Shown here: positions 14,305-22,541 of the stretch, in pieces
Layout: the number at the start of each line of letters is the position of its first letter
Position numbering within the stretch: position 1 is the first letter of the stretch
Assembly (NCBI RefSeq): GCF_001652265.1
Contig: NZ_LWBS01000447.1
Span: 1 to 22,768, forward strand
Direction of reading: 5' to 3'
Length of the DNA: 22,768 nucleotides
DNA from: Rhizobium leguminosarum
GTDB lineage: Bacteria; Pseudomonadota; Alphaproteobacteria; Rhizobiales; Rhizobiaceae
Translations under genes and position numbers: made by a program
The notes under the pieces: model-generated
The model's input: the letters and a program-made list of their open reading frames with translations, nothing else
Told to the model about the DNA's origin: nothing
Databases searched by the model: none

Positions 14305-15519
14305 ATGACCGAAGTCACCGAACTGATCAGCCCGCAAGGCGAAACGTTCGACACCAAGGAGGTGCTTCTCAATCTCGGCCCCCAGCACCCGAGCACGCAT
14401 GGGGTTCTTCGGCTCGTCCTGGAATTGGACGGCGAGTACGTCAAGCGCGTGGATCCACATATTGGCTACCTCCATCGCGGCACCGAAAAACTGGCGGAGA
14501 GCTTTACCTACACCCAGATTTTTCCGCTCACCGACCGGCTCGACTACCTCTGTCCGCCGTCGAACAACCTCGCCTTCGCGCTGGCGGTGGAGAAACTCCT
14601 CGGCATAGAAGCACCGATTCGCGCACAATATATCCGCGTGATGATGGCCGAGCTGGCGCGGATCTCCGGCCATGTCTTGATCACCGGCGCGCTGCCGATG
14701 GACCTCGGCGCCATGACCGCCTTGCTTTACGCCATGCGGGAGCGCGAAATGATCATGGACCTCCTGGAAATGATCAGCGGTGCGCGCATGCACACGTCCT
14801 TCTGCAGGGTCGGCGGAGTGCGCGAGGACCTGCCTGACGGTTTCCTTCCCAAAATCAGGGAGTTCTGCGACATCTTCCCGAACCGGATCCGCGACTATGA
14901 GCGGTTGCTCGAAAACAGCCGGGTATTCCTGAAGCGCACGCAGGGGGTCGGCGTGATCTCCGCCGAGGACGCCATCGATCTTGGCCTGAGCGGCCCGAAC
15001 TTGCGCGCTTCGGGCGTCGACTGGGACATCCGTCGCGACGAGCCCTATGAGATCTATGACCGGCTCGACTTCAACGTCATCACGCGCGACGAGGGCGACT
15101 GCTATGCGCGCTGGCAATGTCGGGTCGAGGAAATGCGCGAGAGCGTCCGGATCATCGAGCAATGCCTCGACCAGATGCCCGAGGGGCCGTTCCAGATCGA
15201 CATGCCAACAATCGCCTTCCCGGTGGACAAGGACAAGGTGCATTGCTCGATGGAAGCACTAATCCAGCATTTCGACCTGTCGGCCTATGGCTTCAAGGTG
15301 CCGAAGGGCGAGGTCTATTCGGCGATCGAGGCGCCAAAGGGCGAGCTTGGCTTCTATATCATCAGCGACGGGTCGCCAAAACCATTCCGCATGAAGGTGC
15401 GGGCACCCTCGTTCGTCAACCTTCAGGGACTGTTCGGGGTGACCAACGCCCGCTATCTGGCGGACATGATCGCCGTGCTCGGCAGTCTCGACCCGGTGAT
15501 GGCGGAGGTGGACAAGTAG
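14305..15519 (+). CDS. nuoD: NADH:quinone oxidoreductase subunit D (49 kDa subunit)
   Basis: A 404-residue subunit related to the large subunit of [NiFe] hydrogenases; with NuoB it forms the quinone-binding pocket near cluster N2. Seen: GPQHPSTHGVLRL (residues 25-37) with the quinone-site histidine loop, and PHIGYLHRGTEKLAES just after. The hydrogenase metal-binding cysteines are absent, as expected. The frame is open from 14143 inside nuoC, but ATG 14305 gives the normal N-terminus, 29 bases after the nuoC stop. The GGGAGG at 14276-14281 is far from the start; GGGAA nearer it is the likely ribosome site. Confidence 0.96.
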   Translation: MTEVTELISPQGETFDTKEVLLNLGPQHPSTHGVLRLVLELDGEYVKRVDPHIGYLHRGTEKLAESFTYTQIFPLTDRLDYLCPPSNNLAFALAVEKLLGIEAPIRAQYIRVMMAELARISGHVLITGALPMDLGAMTALLYAMREREMIMDLLEMISGARMHTSFCRVGGVREDLPDGFLPKIREFCDIFPNRIRDYERLLENSRVFLKRTQGVGVISAEDAIDLGLSGPNLRASGVDWDIRRDEPYEIYDRLDFNVITRDEGDCYARWQCRVEEMRESVRIIEQCLDQMPEGPFQIDMPTIAFPVDKDKVHCSMEALIQHFDLSAYGFKVPKGEVYSAIEAPKGELGFYIISDGSPKPFRMKVRAPSFVNLQGLFGVTNARYLADMIAVLGSLDPVMAEVDK

Positions 15520-15535
15520 CAGGGATTTGAATGCA

Positions 15536-16045
15536 ATGACCATGCGCGAAAAGATAAAAGAGGCAGCGGCGCGGTATCCCGACCAGCGCTCTGCGATCAT
15601 GCCCGCGCTTCTGATCGCGCAGAGGGAGCATGGCCATCTGCCTGGTCAGGTGCTGGAAGAAGTCGCCGACACTCTCGGAGTCGAACGGATCTGGGTCTAC
15701 GAGCTGGCGACCTTTTATACGCTCTTCCATACCGAGCCGGTGGGCATGTTCCACCTGCAACTCTGTGACAATGTTTCCTGCATGCTGTGCGGAGCCGAGG
15801 ACCTGCTGAAGCATCTGGAAACGGCGCTGGCGATCAGGAAAGGCGACACCACGCCGGACGGGCTGTTCACGCTTTCCACCGTCGAGTGCCTCGGTGCCTG
15901 CGAGATGGCTCCGGTGATGCAGGTCGGCGACGATTACCATGGCGCCCTTGATGTCGCGCGGATAGATGCACTTTTGGACAACCTGCGGGCTACGACGGAA
16001 CGGGTCGCGAGCATCGAGCCCTCTGCGCGACCGCCGGGAGAGTAG
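15536..16045 (+). CDS. nuoE: NADH:quinone oxidoreductase subunit E (cluster N1a)
   Basis: A 169-residue thioredoxin-like [2Fe-2S] subunit of the NADH-oxidising module. Cluster N1a ligands are Cys77 and Cys82 (CDNVSC) and Cys118 and Cys122 (CLGAC). The start ATG 15536 has AGGGAT nine bases upstream; a TTG at 15527 and an ATG at 15542 are alternatives. It lies 16 bases after nuoD and four before nuoF. The last 15 residues form a short, non-conserved tail. Confidence 0.95.
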   Translation: MTMREKIKEAAARYPDQRSAIMPALLIAQREHGHLPGQVLEEVADTLGVERIWVYELATFYTLFHTEPVGMFHLQLCDNVSCMLCGAEDLLKHLETALAIRKGDTTPDGLFTLSTVECLGACEMAPVMQVGDDYHGALDVARIDALLDNLRATTERVASIEPSARPPGE

Positions 16046-16049
16046 CGCC

Positions 16050-17315
16050 ATGTTCGAGACGGTTCTCCTCAAGAATGTCGCCGTGCCGGACAGTCACCTG
16101 CTGTCGACCTACGAGGCTGGCGGCGGCTACCAGGCACTGGCGAAGGCGCTGCGCGAATACACGCCTGACGAGCTCGTTAACCTCGTCAAACAGTCCAACC
16201 TGCGCGGTCGCGGCGGTGCCGGATTCCCGACGGGCATGAAATGGAGTTTCGTGCCGAAGCAGGTCGACAAGCCGAAGTATCTTTGCTGCAACGCCGATGA
16301 GGGCGAGCCAGGTACCTTCAAGGACCGGATCATCATGGAGCGCGATCCGCATCAGCTCATCGAGGGGCTGGCGGTAAGCGCCTATGCGATTGGGGCCAAA
16401 ACCGCCTATGTCTACATCCGCGGAGAATATGTGACGGCGATCCGTCGGCTGGAGCAGGCGATCGCCGAGGCACACGAAAAGGGTTATCTGGGAACGGGCA
16501 TTCTGGGCTCGAATTTCGATTTCGCCGTCCACATCCATTGCGGCGCAGGCGCCTATATCTGCGGCGAGGAGACCGCGATGCTCGAGTCGCTCGAGGGCAA
16601 GCGGGCGCAGCCGCGATTGAAGCCGCCGTTTCCGGCTGTGGCCGGGCTCTACGCCAGCCCGACTGTGATCAACAATGTCGAGACGCTGGCGTGCGTGCCG
16701 CATATCGTGGCGCGGGGCGCGGACTGGTTCCGCGGCATTGGGCCGGACAAGAGCCCCGGCCCCAAGCTCTACTGCCTCAGTGGGCAGGTGCGCAAACCCG
16801 GCCTCTACGAGTTGCCGATGGGCATACCATTGCGCGAGCTGGTCGAGGAACATGCCGGCGGGGCCTTGCCGGGACGCAAGATCAAGGCGGTGATCCCGGG
16901 CGGGGTCTCAGCGCCGGTCATCCCTGAGCACGGGCTGGACGTGAGGATGGATTTTGACTCGCTGGCTGCCGCCGGCTCGATGCTCGGTTCGGCCGGCGTT
17001 ATCGTGATCGACGATAGCACCTGCATGGTCAGGGTCGCCACCAGGATCATCGAGTTCTTCCACCATGAGTCCTGCGGCAAGTGCACGCCCTGCCGGGAAG
17101 GATTGAACTGGGTCGTGAAGGTCCTGCGCCGGGTTGAAGGCGGGGATGGCGCACCCGGCGATCTGGAGCAGCTGGAGATGCTCTGCAAGGGCATTTTCGG
17201 CAATACGTTTTGTGCCTTGGGTGACGGTGCAGCGATGGGATTGCGGGCAGCACTCGCGCATTTCCGAGATGAATTCGTCGCCCATGTCGAGGAGCGGAGG
17301 TGCCCGTTTCACTGA
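16050..17315 (+). CDS. nuoF: NADH:quinone oxidoreductase subunit F (FMN, NADH site, cluster N3)
   Basis: A 421-residue flavoprotein that oxidises NADH. Seen: the glycine-rich NADH/FMN motif RGRGGAGFPTG (residues 52-62), NADEGEPGTFKDR (81-93), the conserved GAGAYICGEETAMLESLEG (165-183), and the N3 ligands Cys342, Cys345, Cys348 (SCGKCTPCREG) with Cys388. All catalytic features are intact, so the complex should use NADH rather than only ferredoxin or F420. ATG 16050 is chosen over the longer frame because the upstream residues belong to nuoE in another frame. The start of nuoG follows 33 bases after the stop. Confidence 0.97.
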   Translation: MFETVLLKNVAVPDSHLLSTYEAGGGYQALAKALREYTPDELVNLVKQSNLRGRGGAGFPTGMKWSFVPKQVDKPKYLCCNADEGEPGTFKDRIIMERDPHQLIEGLAVSAYAIGAKTAYVYIRGEYVTAIRRLEQAIAEAHEKGYLGTGILGSNFDFAVHIHCGAGAYICGEETAMLESLEGKRAQPRLKPPFPAVAGLYASPTVINNVETLACVPHIVARGADWFRGIGPDKSPGPKLYCLSGQVRKPGLYELPMGIPLRELVEEHAGGALPGRKIKAVIPGGVSAPVIPEHGLDVRMDFDSLAAAGSMLGSAGVIVIDDSTCMVRVATRIIEFFHHESCGKCTPCREGLNWVVKVLRRVEGGDGAPGDLEQLEMLCKGIFGNTFCALGDGAAMGLRAALAHFRDEFVAHVEERRCPFH

Positions 17316-17348
17316 AGGAGTGTGCTGGATCAGGGTTGTGAGGAAACC

Positions 17349-19928
17349 ATGCTTAAAGTCACGATCGATGGACAAACGCTGGAAGTTGAGGCTGGCTCGA
17401 CGGTGTTGCAGTCCGCCCTGCGTTTGGGCATCGACATCCCGACCTTCTGCTATATGAAGCGCCTGCCGGCGCTCGCCTCCTGCCGCATGTGTCTGGTGGA
17501 GATCGAGGGCCTGCGCCGGCTGCAGCCGTCCTGCGCCACTGCGGTCACCGATGGCATGGTCGTGCGGACGAACACGCCTCTGATCGAGGAAACGCGCTCT
17601 TCCATGCTCGACATGCTGCTCGCCAACCACCCCCTCGACTGCCCGATCTGCGACAAGGGCGGCGAATGCGAGCTTCAGGACATGGTAATGGCCTACGGGC
17701 CCCGCGAAAGCCAATTCCGCGATGACAAACGTGTGTTCCACTCCGAGGACATTCGTCTGAGCCCGGTCATCATCATGAACGTCAACCGCTGCATCCAGTG
17801 CCAGCGCTGCGTCCGGATGTGTGAGGAGGTCGTCGGCGCGGTGGCGCTGGGCACCGTCGAAAAAGGCATGGATACCGCCGTCACCGGCTTCGAGGGCAGT
17901 CTGGCAAGTTGCGACCAGTGCGGCAATTGCGTCGAGGTCTGCCCGGTCGGCGCGCTGATGAGCTTCCCCTACCGCTACAAGGCGCGCCCCTGGGATCTCG
18001 TAGAGACCGACACGGTCTGCCCGCATTGTGGCACCGGTTGCCAGCTGACAGTGGGCACGCGCAAGGGCGAGTTCATGCGGGTGCGCTCGAAGTGGGACGA
18101 AGGTGTCAACCACGAAACTCTCTGCGTGCGAGGACGCTTCGGCCTCGATTTCGTTGCAAGCCGGGACCGGATCAAGCAGCCAATGATCCGTCACGATGGC
18201 GCCCTGGTTCCGGTTTCCTGGGACGAAGCGGGGGACTATCTGCGCCGGCGACTGTTGGCCGTCGAGAGCAAGGATGCCGGCGGGCTGGCCTCGCCTCGCC
18301 TGCCCAACGAGGTGCTTTATCAGTTCCAGAAGCTGATGCGAACAGTATTCCGGACCAACAACATCGATTGTTCGTCACGCTGGGCCGCGCCCTTCGATAC
18401 ACTCGGCCCGCTATTGGGAACTTTCTACAGCCGCACGCCGCTGGACGACGTAATCGGCAGCGACTGCGTGCTCGTCGTCGGAGGCAATATAACCGAGGAG
18501 AACCCGGTCACCGAATACCTGCTGCGGGACGGCGCGCGGCGGCGGCAGACCGGATTGCTCATGCTATCGGCGCGGCCATCGCGTCTGGACGCCGATGCCA
18601 GCGTGGTGGTTCGTGTGCCTCCGGGCGGAGAAGCGGCGAGCCTTGCGGCGGTGGTGGCCGGTCTCGTGGCAGCAGCTGGTCAGGCCTTGCCGGGCGGCGC
18701 TTTTGCGGACATCGACGCGGCAATCGGCAGGCCGGCGGCGGGCGCCGGCAGTGACGAGCCGGATCGCCTGGCCGCCGCGCTCAAGGAAGGCCGTAGCGTC
18801 ACCGTGCTTGTCAGCGTCGACCTCCTGAGATCACCCGAAGCGCGTGCGACGCTGCAGCAGCTCAACAACCTGCTGCACGTTCTCCGCCTGCTAGGCAAGG
18901 GCCCGGCGATGCAGTTTCTCTTCGACCGTGCCAACCAGATGGGCGCCTGGGACATGGGGCTCCTGCCGGCGGCTCTGCCGGGGCTGCGGGCGGTCGCCGA
19001 TGACGCGGCGCGCGCAACTCTTGCACGAAACTGGGGCGCCGAAATCCCGTCAGAACCCGGCGCAAATCTCGACGCCATGCTGGAGCTCTGCGTCGGTGGG
19101 CGGATGGGCGCGCTCTACATCGTCGGAACCGATCCCCTGGTCGCCTATCCCGACCGGGACTTTGTGACGCGGGCGCTTGGCGCCGCCGATCTCCTGATCG
19201 TGCAGGACGCGTTCCTCACGGATACGGCAGGCATGGCCGAGGTCGTCTTGCCCGCGGCGGGCTACGGCGAGGAATCCGGAACGTTCACCAACAACGAGGG
19301 CCGGATCCAGAAGGTTCGCAAATTCCGTGAGCCCGTTTTCGAGGCGCGAGGCAATCTGGCGATTGTCGACTTCGTCGCGGCGCTACGCAACCAGGCGCTG
19401 CGGCCATCGACGCAAGCCGAAATTTTCGACGAGATTGCCCGGCTGGTTCCGGCCTATCAGGGGTTGACGCAGGACGGGCTTGGCGCCGACGGCGCATTCA
19501 CCAAGGCGGTGCCAACATTACCGGCTGGCGTGTTCCTTGCGCCGCCGCCCGTTCCAACAGCAGCCGACCGGCTCATGCTGATCACCGGCGACTGCCTGTT
19601 CCACAACGGATATCTTTCCGAACGGTCGGACATCCTGAACACGGTCGCCAACGATCCCTATGTCGCGATGAGCGCGCAGGATACCGCGGAGCTTGGCCTT
19701 TCGGATGGCGATCAGGTAATCGTGCGTTCCGGCCAGGGCGAACTGACGGCGCAACTCAAGGTCGACCGGCGGTTTCCCAAGGGCCTCGTCTTCGTTCCGG
19801 AAAACTATAGAGCCTTGCGTCTCAACAGCCTGCTGCGGCGGGGCGAATATCCATGCGTGGTGGAAGTCCAGAAGGCGCATGCCACTCTTGAGGTCGACCG
19901 CCCAGGCCGGATCTGGCGTGGGGTCTGA
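17349..19928 (+). CDS. nuoG: NADH:quinone oxidoreductase subunit G, long form with extra Fe-S motifs
   Basis: An 859-residue peripheral-arm subunit. N-terminal [2Fe-2S] ligands are Cys34, 45, 48, 62; N5 has His94, Cys98, 101, 107. Residues 148-198 hold a complete two-cluster ferredoxin motif (CIQCQRCVRMC and CDQCGNCVEVCP), where the E. coli protein, as I recall it, keeps only the residues for N4. The N7 motif follows: Cys224, 227, 231 and, 27 residues on, Cys259. The rest resembles molybdopterin oxidoreductases, with a C-terminal dinucleotide-binding-like domain (ELGLSDGDQVIVRSG). That is far longer than the chromosomal alphaproteobacterial NuoG (about 690 residues). ATG 17349 with GAGGAAA just upstream is preferred to the GTG at 17322, which is too close to its ribosome site. 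The stop codon is inside the convergent hairpin. Confidence 0.95.
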   Translation: MLKVTIDGQTLEVEAGSTVLQSALRLGIDIPTFCYMKRLPALASCRMCLVEIEGLRRLQPSCATAVTDGMVVRTNTPLIEETRSSMLDMLLANHPLDCPICDKGGECELQDMVMAYGPRESQFRDDKRVFHSEDIRLSPVIIMNVNRCIQCQRCVRMCEEVVGAVALGTVEKGMDTAVTGFEGSLASCDQCGNCVEVCPVGALMSFPYRYKARPWDLVETDTVCPHCGTGCQLTVGTRKGEFMRVRSKWDEGVNHETLCVRGRFGLDFVASRDRIKQPMIRHDGALVPVSWDEAGDYLRRRLLAVESKDAGGLASPRLPNEVLYQFQKLMRTVFRTNNIDCSSRWAAPFDTLGPLLGTFYSRTPLDDVIGSDCVLVVGGNITEENPVTEYLLRDGARRRQTGLLMLSARPSRLDADASVVVRVPPGGEAASLAAVVAGLVAAAGQALPGGAFADIDAAIGRPAAGAGSDEPDRLAAALKEGRSVTVLVSVDLLRSPEARATLQQLNNLLHVLRLLGKGPAMQFLFDRANQMGAWDMGLLPAALPGLRAVADDAARATLARNWGAEIPSEPGANLDAMLELCVGGRMGALYIVGTDPLVAYPDRDFVTRALGAADLLIVQDAFLTDTAGMAEVVLPAAGYGEESGTFTNNEGRIQKVRKFREPVFEARGNLAIVDFVAALRNQALRPSTQAEIFDEIARLVPAYQGLTQDGLGADGAFTKAVPTLPAGVFLAPPPVPTAADRLMLITGDCLFHNGYLSERSDILNTVANDPYVAMSAQDTAELGLSDGDQVIVRSGQGELTAQLKVDRRFPKGLVFVPENYRALRLNSLLRRGEYPCVVEVQKAHATLEVDRPGRIWRGV

Positions 19929-19986
19929 AGATTTGGGGTCGGGCACTGCAAGGCTCTGCGGCAAGCTGCCCGCCCCGGCGTCTTCA
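19926..19986. terminator. Hairpin between convergent nuoG and CBS gene
   Basis: TGAAGA (19926-19931, including the nuoG stop) pairs with TCTTCA (19981-19986). Inside it GGGGTCGGGCA pairs with TGCCCGCCCC with one bulge, and the apex is a 20-odd-base loop. It lies between two converging genes and is symmetrical, so it can close both transcripts. No long T-run is seen. Confidence 0.6.
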
Positions 19987-20002
19987 CATCGAGTTGGCGA
20001 CC

Positions 20003-20443
20003 TCAGTGATACCTGGTCCCGCATATGTAATCCTGCAGATCCTGCTCTGTACGCTGCGCTTCGTCGAGCCTGTGTTTAACCACGTCGCCGATGCTGACCA
20101 CGCCGACAACGTCGCCTCCATCCGTGACCAGCACATGGCGCGTACGCCGCTGGGTCATGATCCCCATCGCGACGGGCAGCAAATCCTGTGTCGAACACGT
20201 CGCCACATTGCGGTTCATGATGTCCGCGACCCGCTTTGCCGCCGCCTCGGCCCCGTATTCCGCCACCGCATTGCAGCAGTCCCGCTCCGACAGCGTACCG
20301 AGGTATTTGCCGTTCGATCGCCTGACGACGACGAAGCCGATATTGTTGTCTCGAAACAGCCGCAGTACCTCCACCATCGTCTGATCGGGAGCAACTGCGA
20401 TGACACCGACACCCTTGTTTTTCATGATTTCACCGACAAACAT
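20003..20443 (-). CDS. CBS-domain-pair protein, co-transcribed with nuoI-nuoH
   Basis: A 146-residue cytoplasmic protein made of two CBS domains (about residues 1-58 and 68-130) and nothing else. CBS pairs bind adenosine ligands such as AMP, ATP or NAD(H) and act as energy sensors. Typical elements are seen: VAPDQTMVEVLRLFRDNNIG, TLSERD, then MGIMTQRRTRHVLV and GVVSIGDVVKHRLDE. ATG 20443 is chosen because GGAGG lies seven bases upstream; a longer frame to 20512 would overlap nuoI by 25 bases. It is the third gene after nuoH and nuoI. Stand-alone CBS proteins are common in alphaproteobacteria, but a place inside a complex I locus suggests it tunes this enzyme to the adenylate or NADH state. 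That link is inference. Confidence 0.9.
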   Translation of the reverse strand: MFVGEIMKNKGVGVIAVAPDQTMVEVLRLFRDNNIGFVVVRRSNGKYLGTLSERDCCNAVAEYGAEAAAKRVADIMNRNVATCSTQDLLPVAMGIMTQRRTRHVLVTDGGDVVGVVSIGDVVKHRLDEAQRTEQDLQDYICGTRYH

Positions 20444-20487
20444 CTGAGCCTCCTTCCGAGCGCTTCGGTTTGACAGCTGGCGCGCGT

Positions 20488-21054
20488 TCATGTTCGCCGG
20501 ATATTCCGCCACCAGTTGTAGCCCTGCGTCTCTTTCGTCTCGACAAGTACGTCCTTCTTCGTATTCAGGCGCGCGGCAACCACGCCGCCGCCTGTTGCCG
20601 CCTTACCCGGCTTGGCGAGCAGATCATCGCGCCCGATCACCAGGTCAGCTGAGGAAAAACTCGAGAATTCGTATTGTTGGCCAAGCGCGATCGCGTCCGC
20701 CGGGCAGGCGTCCTCGCACAGCCCGCAGAACAGGCAGCGGGCCGTGTCGATCTCGAATTTGGCCGGGTGCCGCTTGCCCTTCTCGTCCTCGTAGGGGACG
20801 ACCTCGATACAGTCGCAGGGACAGATCCGCGCGCAGAGTTCGCAGGCCACGCACTTGATCTCGCCCTCTTCATCACGCGTCAGGAAGTGATGCCCGCGAT
20901 AGCGGGAGTAGGGCAGCCACTTTTCCTTGTCCGGATACTGCATGGTCACGGATTTGGAGAACATGTAGCCGAAGGTCAGAGCCAAGGCGCTCGCCAGATC
21001 GGCAAAGAACGCCCAACCAATCCATGTTCCAACTCTGTCCTGCGCGCGCGACAT
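20488..21054 (-). CDS. nuoI: NADH:quinone oxidoreductase subunit I (clusters N6a, N6b)
   Basis: A 188-residue ferredoxin-like subunit carrying electrons to NuoB. Two [4Fe-4S] motifs are complete: Cys68, 71, 74, 78 (CVACELCARICP) and Cys107, 110, 113, 117 (CLFCGLCEDACP). An N-terminal amphipathic stretch (about residues 10-33) anchors it at the membrane. GAGG precedes the ATG by six bases. It starts ten bases after nuoH, on the strand opposite to the other thirteen-gene plus-strand block, an inverted placement relative to the usual H-I-J-K order. The C-terminal 40 residues (after LLAKPGKAA) are longer and more basic than in short NuoI forms. Confidence 0.95.
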   Translation of the reverse strand: MSRAQDRVGTWIGWAFFADLASALALTFGYMFSKSVTMQYPDKEKWLPYSRYRGHHFLTRDEEGEIKCVACELCARICPCDCIEVVPYEDEKGKRHPAKFEIDTARCLFCGLCEDACPADAIALGQQYEFSSFSSADLVIGRDDLLAKPGKAATGGGVVAARLNTKKDVLVETKETQGYNWWRNIRRT

Positions 21055-21064
21055 CGCCGCCTCG

Positions 21065-22066
21065 CTACGGAGCCGCTACGACCCCAAAAAGTACACCGGT
21101 TATAATTATGTTCGCCATTGAGAGAGGAAGCAAGACTTTCCATCCGATCGCCATCAGTTGGTCGTAGCGGTAGCGGGGGAAAGTGAAGCGGAACCAGATA
21201 AACACATAGACGAAGAACGCGATCTTGAGCACAAACCACAGGAGCGGTGGCAAGGGAATCAGAACTCCGTTCCAACCGCCGAAGAACAGGATCACCACCA
21301 GGACCGACACAAGCAATACGATGGCATATTCGCTGACCATGAAGAAGGCAAAGCGGATACCGCTGTATTCGGTATGGAACCCGGCCCCCAGATCACCCTC
21401 CGCCTCCGCCAGGTCGAAGGGAATGCGCTGTGCTTCGGCGAGCCCGGCGACGAAGAACACGAAGAATCCGACCGGTTGGTAGATGATGTTCCAGACATGG
21501 GCCTGCGCCCGCACGATCTCGAGCAGGCTCATGGATTGCGCCAGCATGACCACGCCGATGACCGCGAACCCCATCGGGATCTCGTAGCTGATCATCTGCG
21601 CGCAGGTCCTGAGGCTGCCCAGAACAGCGTATTTGCTGTTGGAGGCCCAGCCGCCGAAGATGACGCCATAAACCTCGATCCCGATCACCGAGAAAACAAA
21701 GAGGAGCGCCACATTCATGTTGGAGACGTAGAGCGTGATCTCATGGCCGAGGACCGAGACAGTTTCGCCGAAGGGGATCGCCACGAACACCACAAAGGGC
21801 GGGGCGAGCGCCAGGATTGGCGCCAGTTTGAACAGGAACCGGTCGGCCTCGGCCGGGATGTGATCCTCTTTGGTCAGGAGCTTGATTCCGTCCGCCACCG
21901 GCTGCAACAGCCCGTGCCATCCCACGCGCATCGGCCCCATCCGCTGCTGCATGTGCCCGGCGATCTTGCGTTCCAGCCAGGTTAGCGGCAAGGGTAGCAA
22001 CAGCAGGATCGCAATCAGCAACGCGACCTTCAAGACGATCAGGCCAAGGGCGACGATAAGTTCCAT
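21065..22066 (-). CDS. nuoH: NADH:quinone oxidoreductase subunit H
   Basis: A 333-residue, eight-helix membrane subunit that forms the quinone tunnel and joins the two arms. Seen: LERKIAGHMQQRMGPMRVG early, GGWASNSKYAVLGSLR in the middle, the coupling loop AEAEGDLGAGFHTEYSG, and WFRFTFPRYRYDQLM near the end. In the coupling loop the common EAESEL reads EAEGDL, a mild change (Ser to Gly and Glu to Asp). The start at 22066 has only a weak GGGA upstream. It is the first gene of the minus-strand transcript nuoH-nuoI-CBS. Confidence 0.95.
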   Translation of the reverse strand: MELIVALGLIVLKVALLIAILLLLPLPLTWLERKIAGHMQQRMGPMRVGWHGLLQPVADGIKLLTKEDHIPAEADRFLFKLAPILALAPPFVVFVAIPFGETVSVLGHEITLYVSNMNVALLFVFSVIGIEVYGVIFGGWASNSKYAVLGSLRTCAQMISYEIPMGFAVIGVVMLAQSMSLLEIVRAQAHVWNIIYQPVGFFVFFVAGLAEAQRIPFDLAEAEGDLGAGFHTEYSGIRFAFFMVSEYAIVLLVSVLVVILFFGGWNGVLIPLPPLLWFVLKIAFFVYVFIWFRFTFPRYRYDQLMAIGWKVLLPLSMANIIITGVLFGVVAAP

Positions 22067-22121
22067 GATCCCGGCTACTTATTCATCGGGTTGAAGCGCA
22101 CGACCGGGCTTTGGCTCCGGC

Positions 22122-22151
22122 TATACAATGAGCACTGCGCGCACTTGTCAG
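22122..22151 (-). promoter_or_regulatory. Candidate promoter for nuoH-nuoI-CBS
   Basis: On the minus strand CTGACA (22151-22146) and TGTATA (22127-22122) are separated by 18 bases, followed by a leader of about 50 bases to the nuoH start. The match to the sigma-70 pattern is moderate. Confidence 0.3.
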
Positions 22152-22400
22152 ACTACATGGTACAACGGCGACGCACCTCATACAATGCCATCGCAATTAT
22201 GTCGTCGCTGGCTATGATGTGTCCGGCTCAGGACGTTTTGAGACGAGTGGCTCGCTGTGCAAGATGAAAGCTTCGCGTTTCCGCCGGTTGCACGCGCCAT
22301 CTTGCGTATCAAAAAGCCGCCGAGGCTCTCATCGCTGCCGGATGAAAGTTCCGTGGCAGGCCAGCTGGCGTCCGGGGAGCTGGACACCCAGCAGAAACGC
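22152..22400. other. Stretch without a supported gene right of nuoH
   Basis: A 66-codon frame on the plus strand (22257-22457) and a 78-codon frame on the minus strand (22178-22414) are open here, but neither has a ribosome site or recognisable family, and both overlap the terminator at 22401-22436. Nothing else is seen. Confidence 0.4.
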
Positions 22401-22436
22401 AAAAAGCTCCTCAAGGGTTATGTCGAGGAGCTTTCT
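22401..22436 (-). terminator. Intrinsic terminator of the decayed tRNA-fMet copy
   Basis: A perfect 10-bp stem (22403-22412 AAAGCTCCTC with 22425-22434) is followed on the minus strand by five T's and GCG. The same pattern, CTTTTTGCG, ends the terminator of the intact tRNA-fMet, so this probably ended the neighbouring, now decayed, tRNA unit. Confidence 0.75.
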
Positions 22437-22472
22437 GTCAGCGACTTGCATGAGTAAATTTGCAAGTATCGT

Positions 22473-22541
22473 TGGTCCGGGGGCCGGGCAGGATTTGAAC
22501 CTACGGCCTTCGGGTTATGGTCCGCAGGACGACGAGCTACC
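22473..22541 (-). pseudogene. Decayed tRNA-fMet copy
   Basis: On the minus strand it keeps the D-arm half GGTAGCTCGTC, a CAT anticodon in ACCATAA, a pairing T arm (GTAGG TTCAAAT CCTGC) and a CCA end. The 5' acceptor strand is replaced by the GCGAAGA/TCTTCGC hairpin, the anticodon arm is remodelled (GTCC-TGC-GGAC), and the 3' acceptor strand has extra bases. It cannot fold as a normal tRNA. Confidence 0.65.

Noticed and set aside
16908..18194. 428-codon open frame on the minus strand opposite nuoF-nuoG
   Set aside because: High-GC third-position bias of the real genes keeps this frame open; no ribosome site, no recognisable domain.
22257..22457. 66-codon frame MQDESFAF... right of nuoH
   Set aside because: Reads through the terminator hairpin at 22401-22436 and has no start signal; kept only as a remote possibility.
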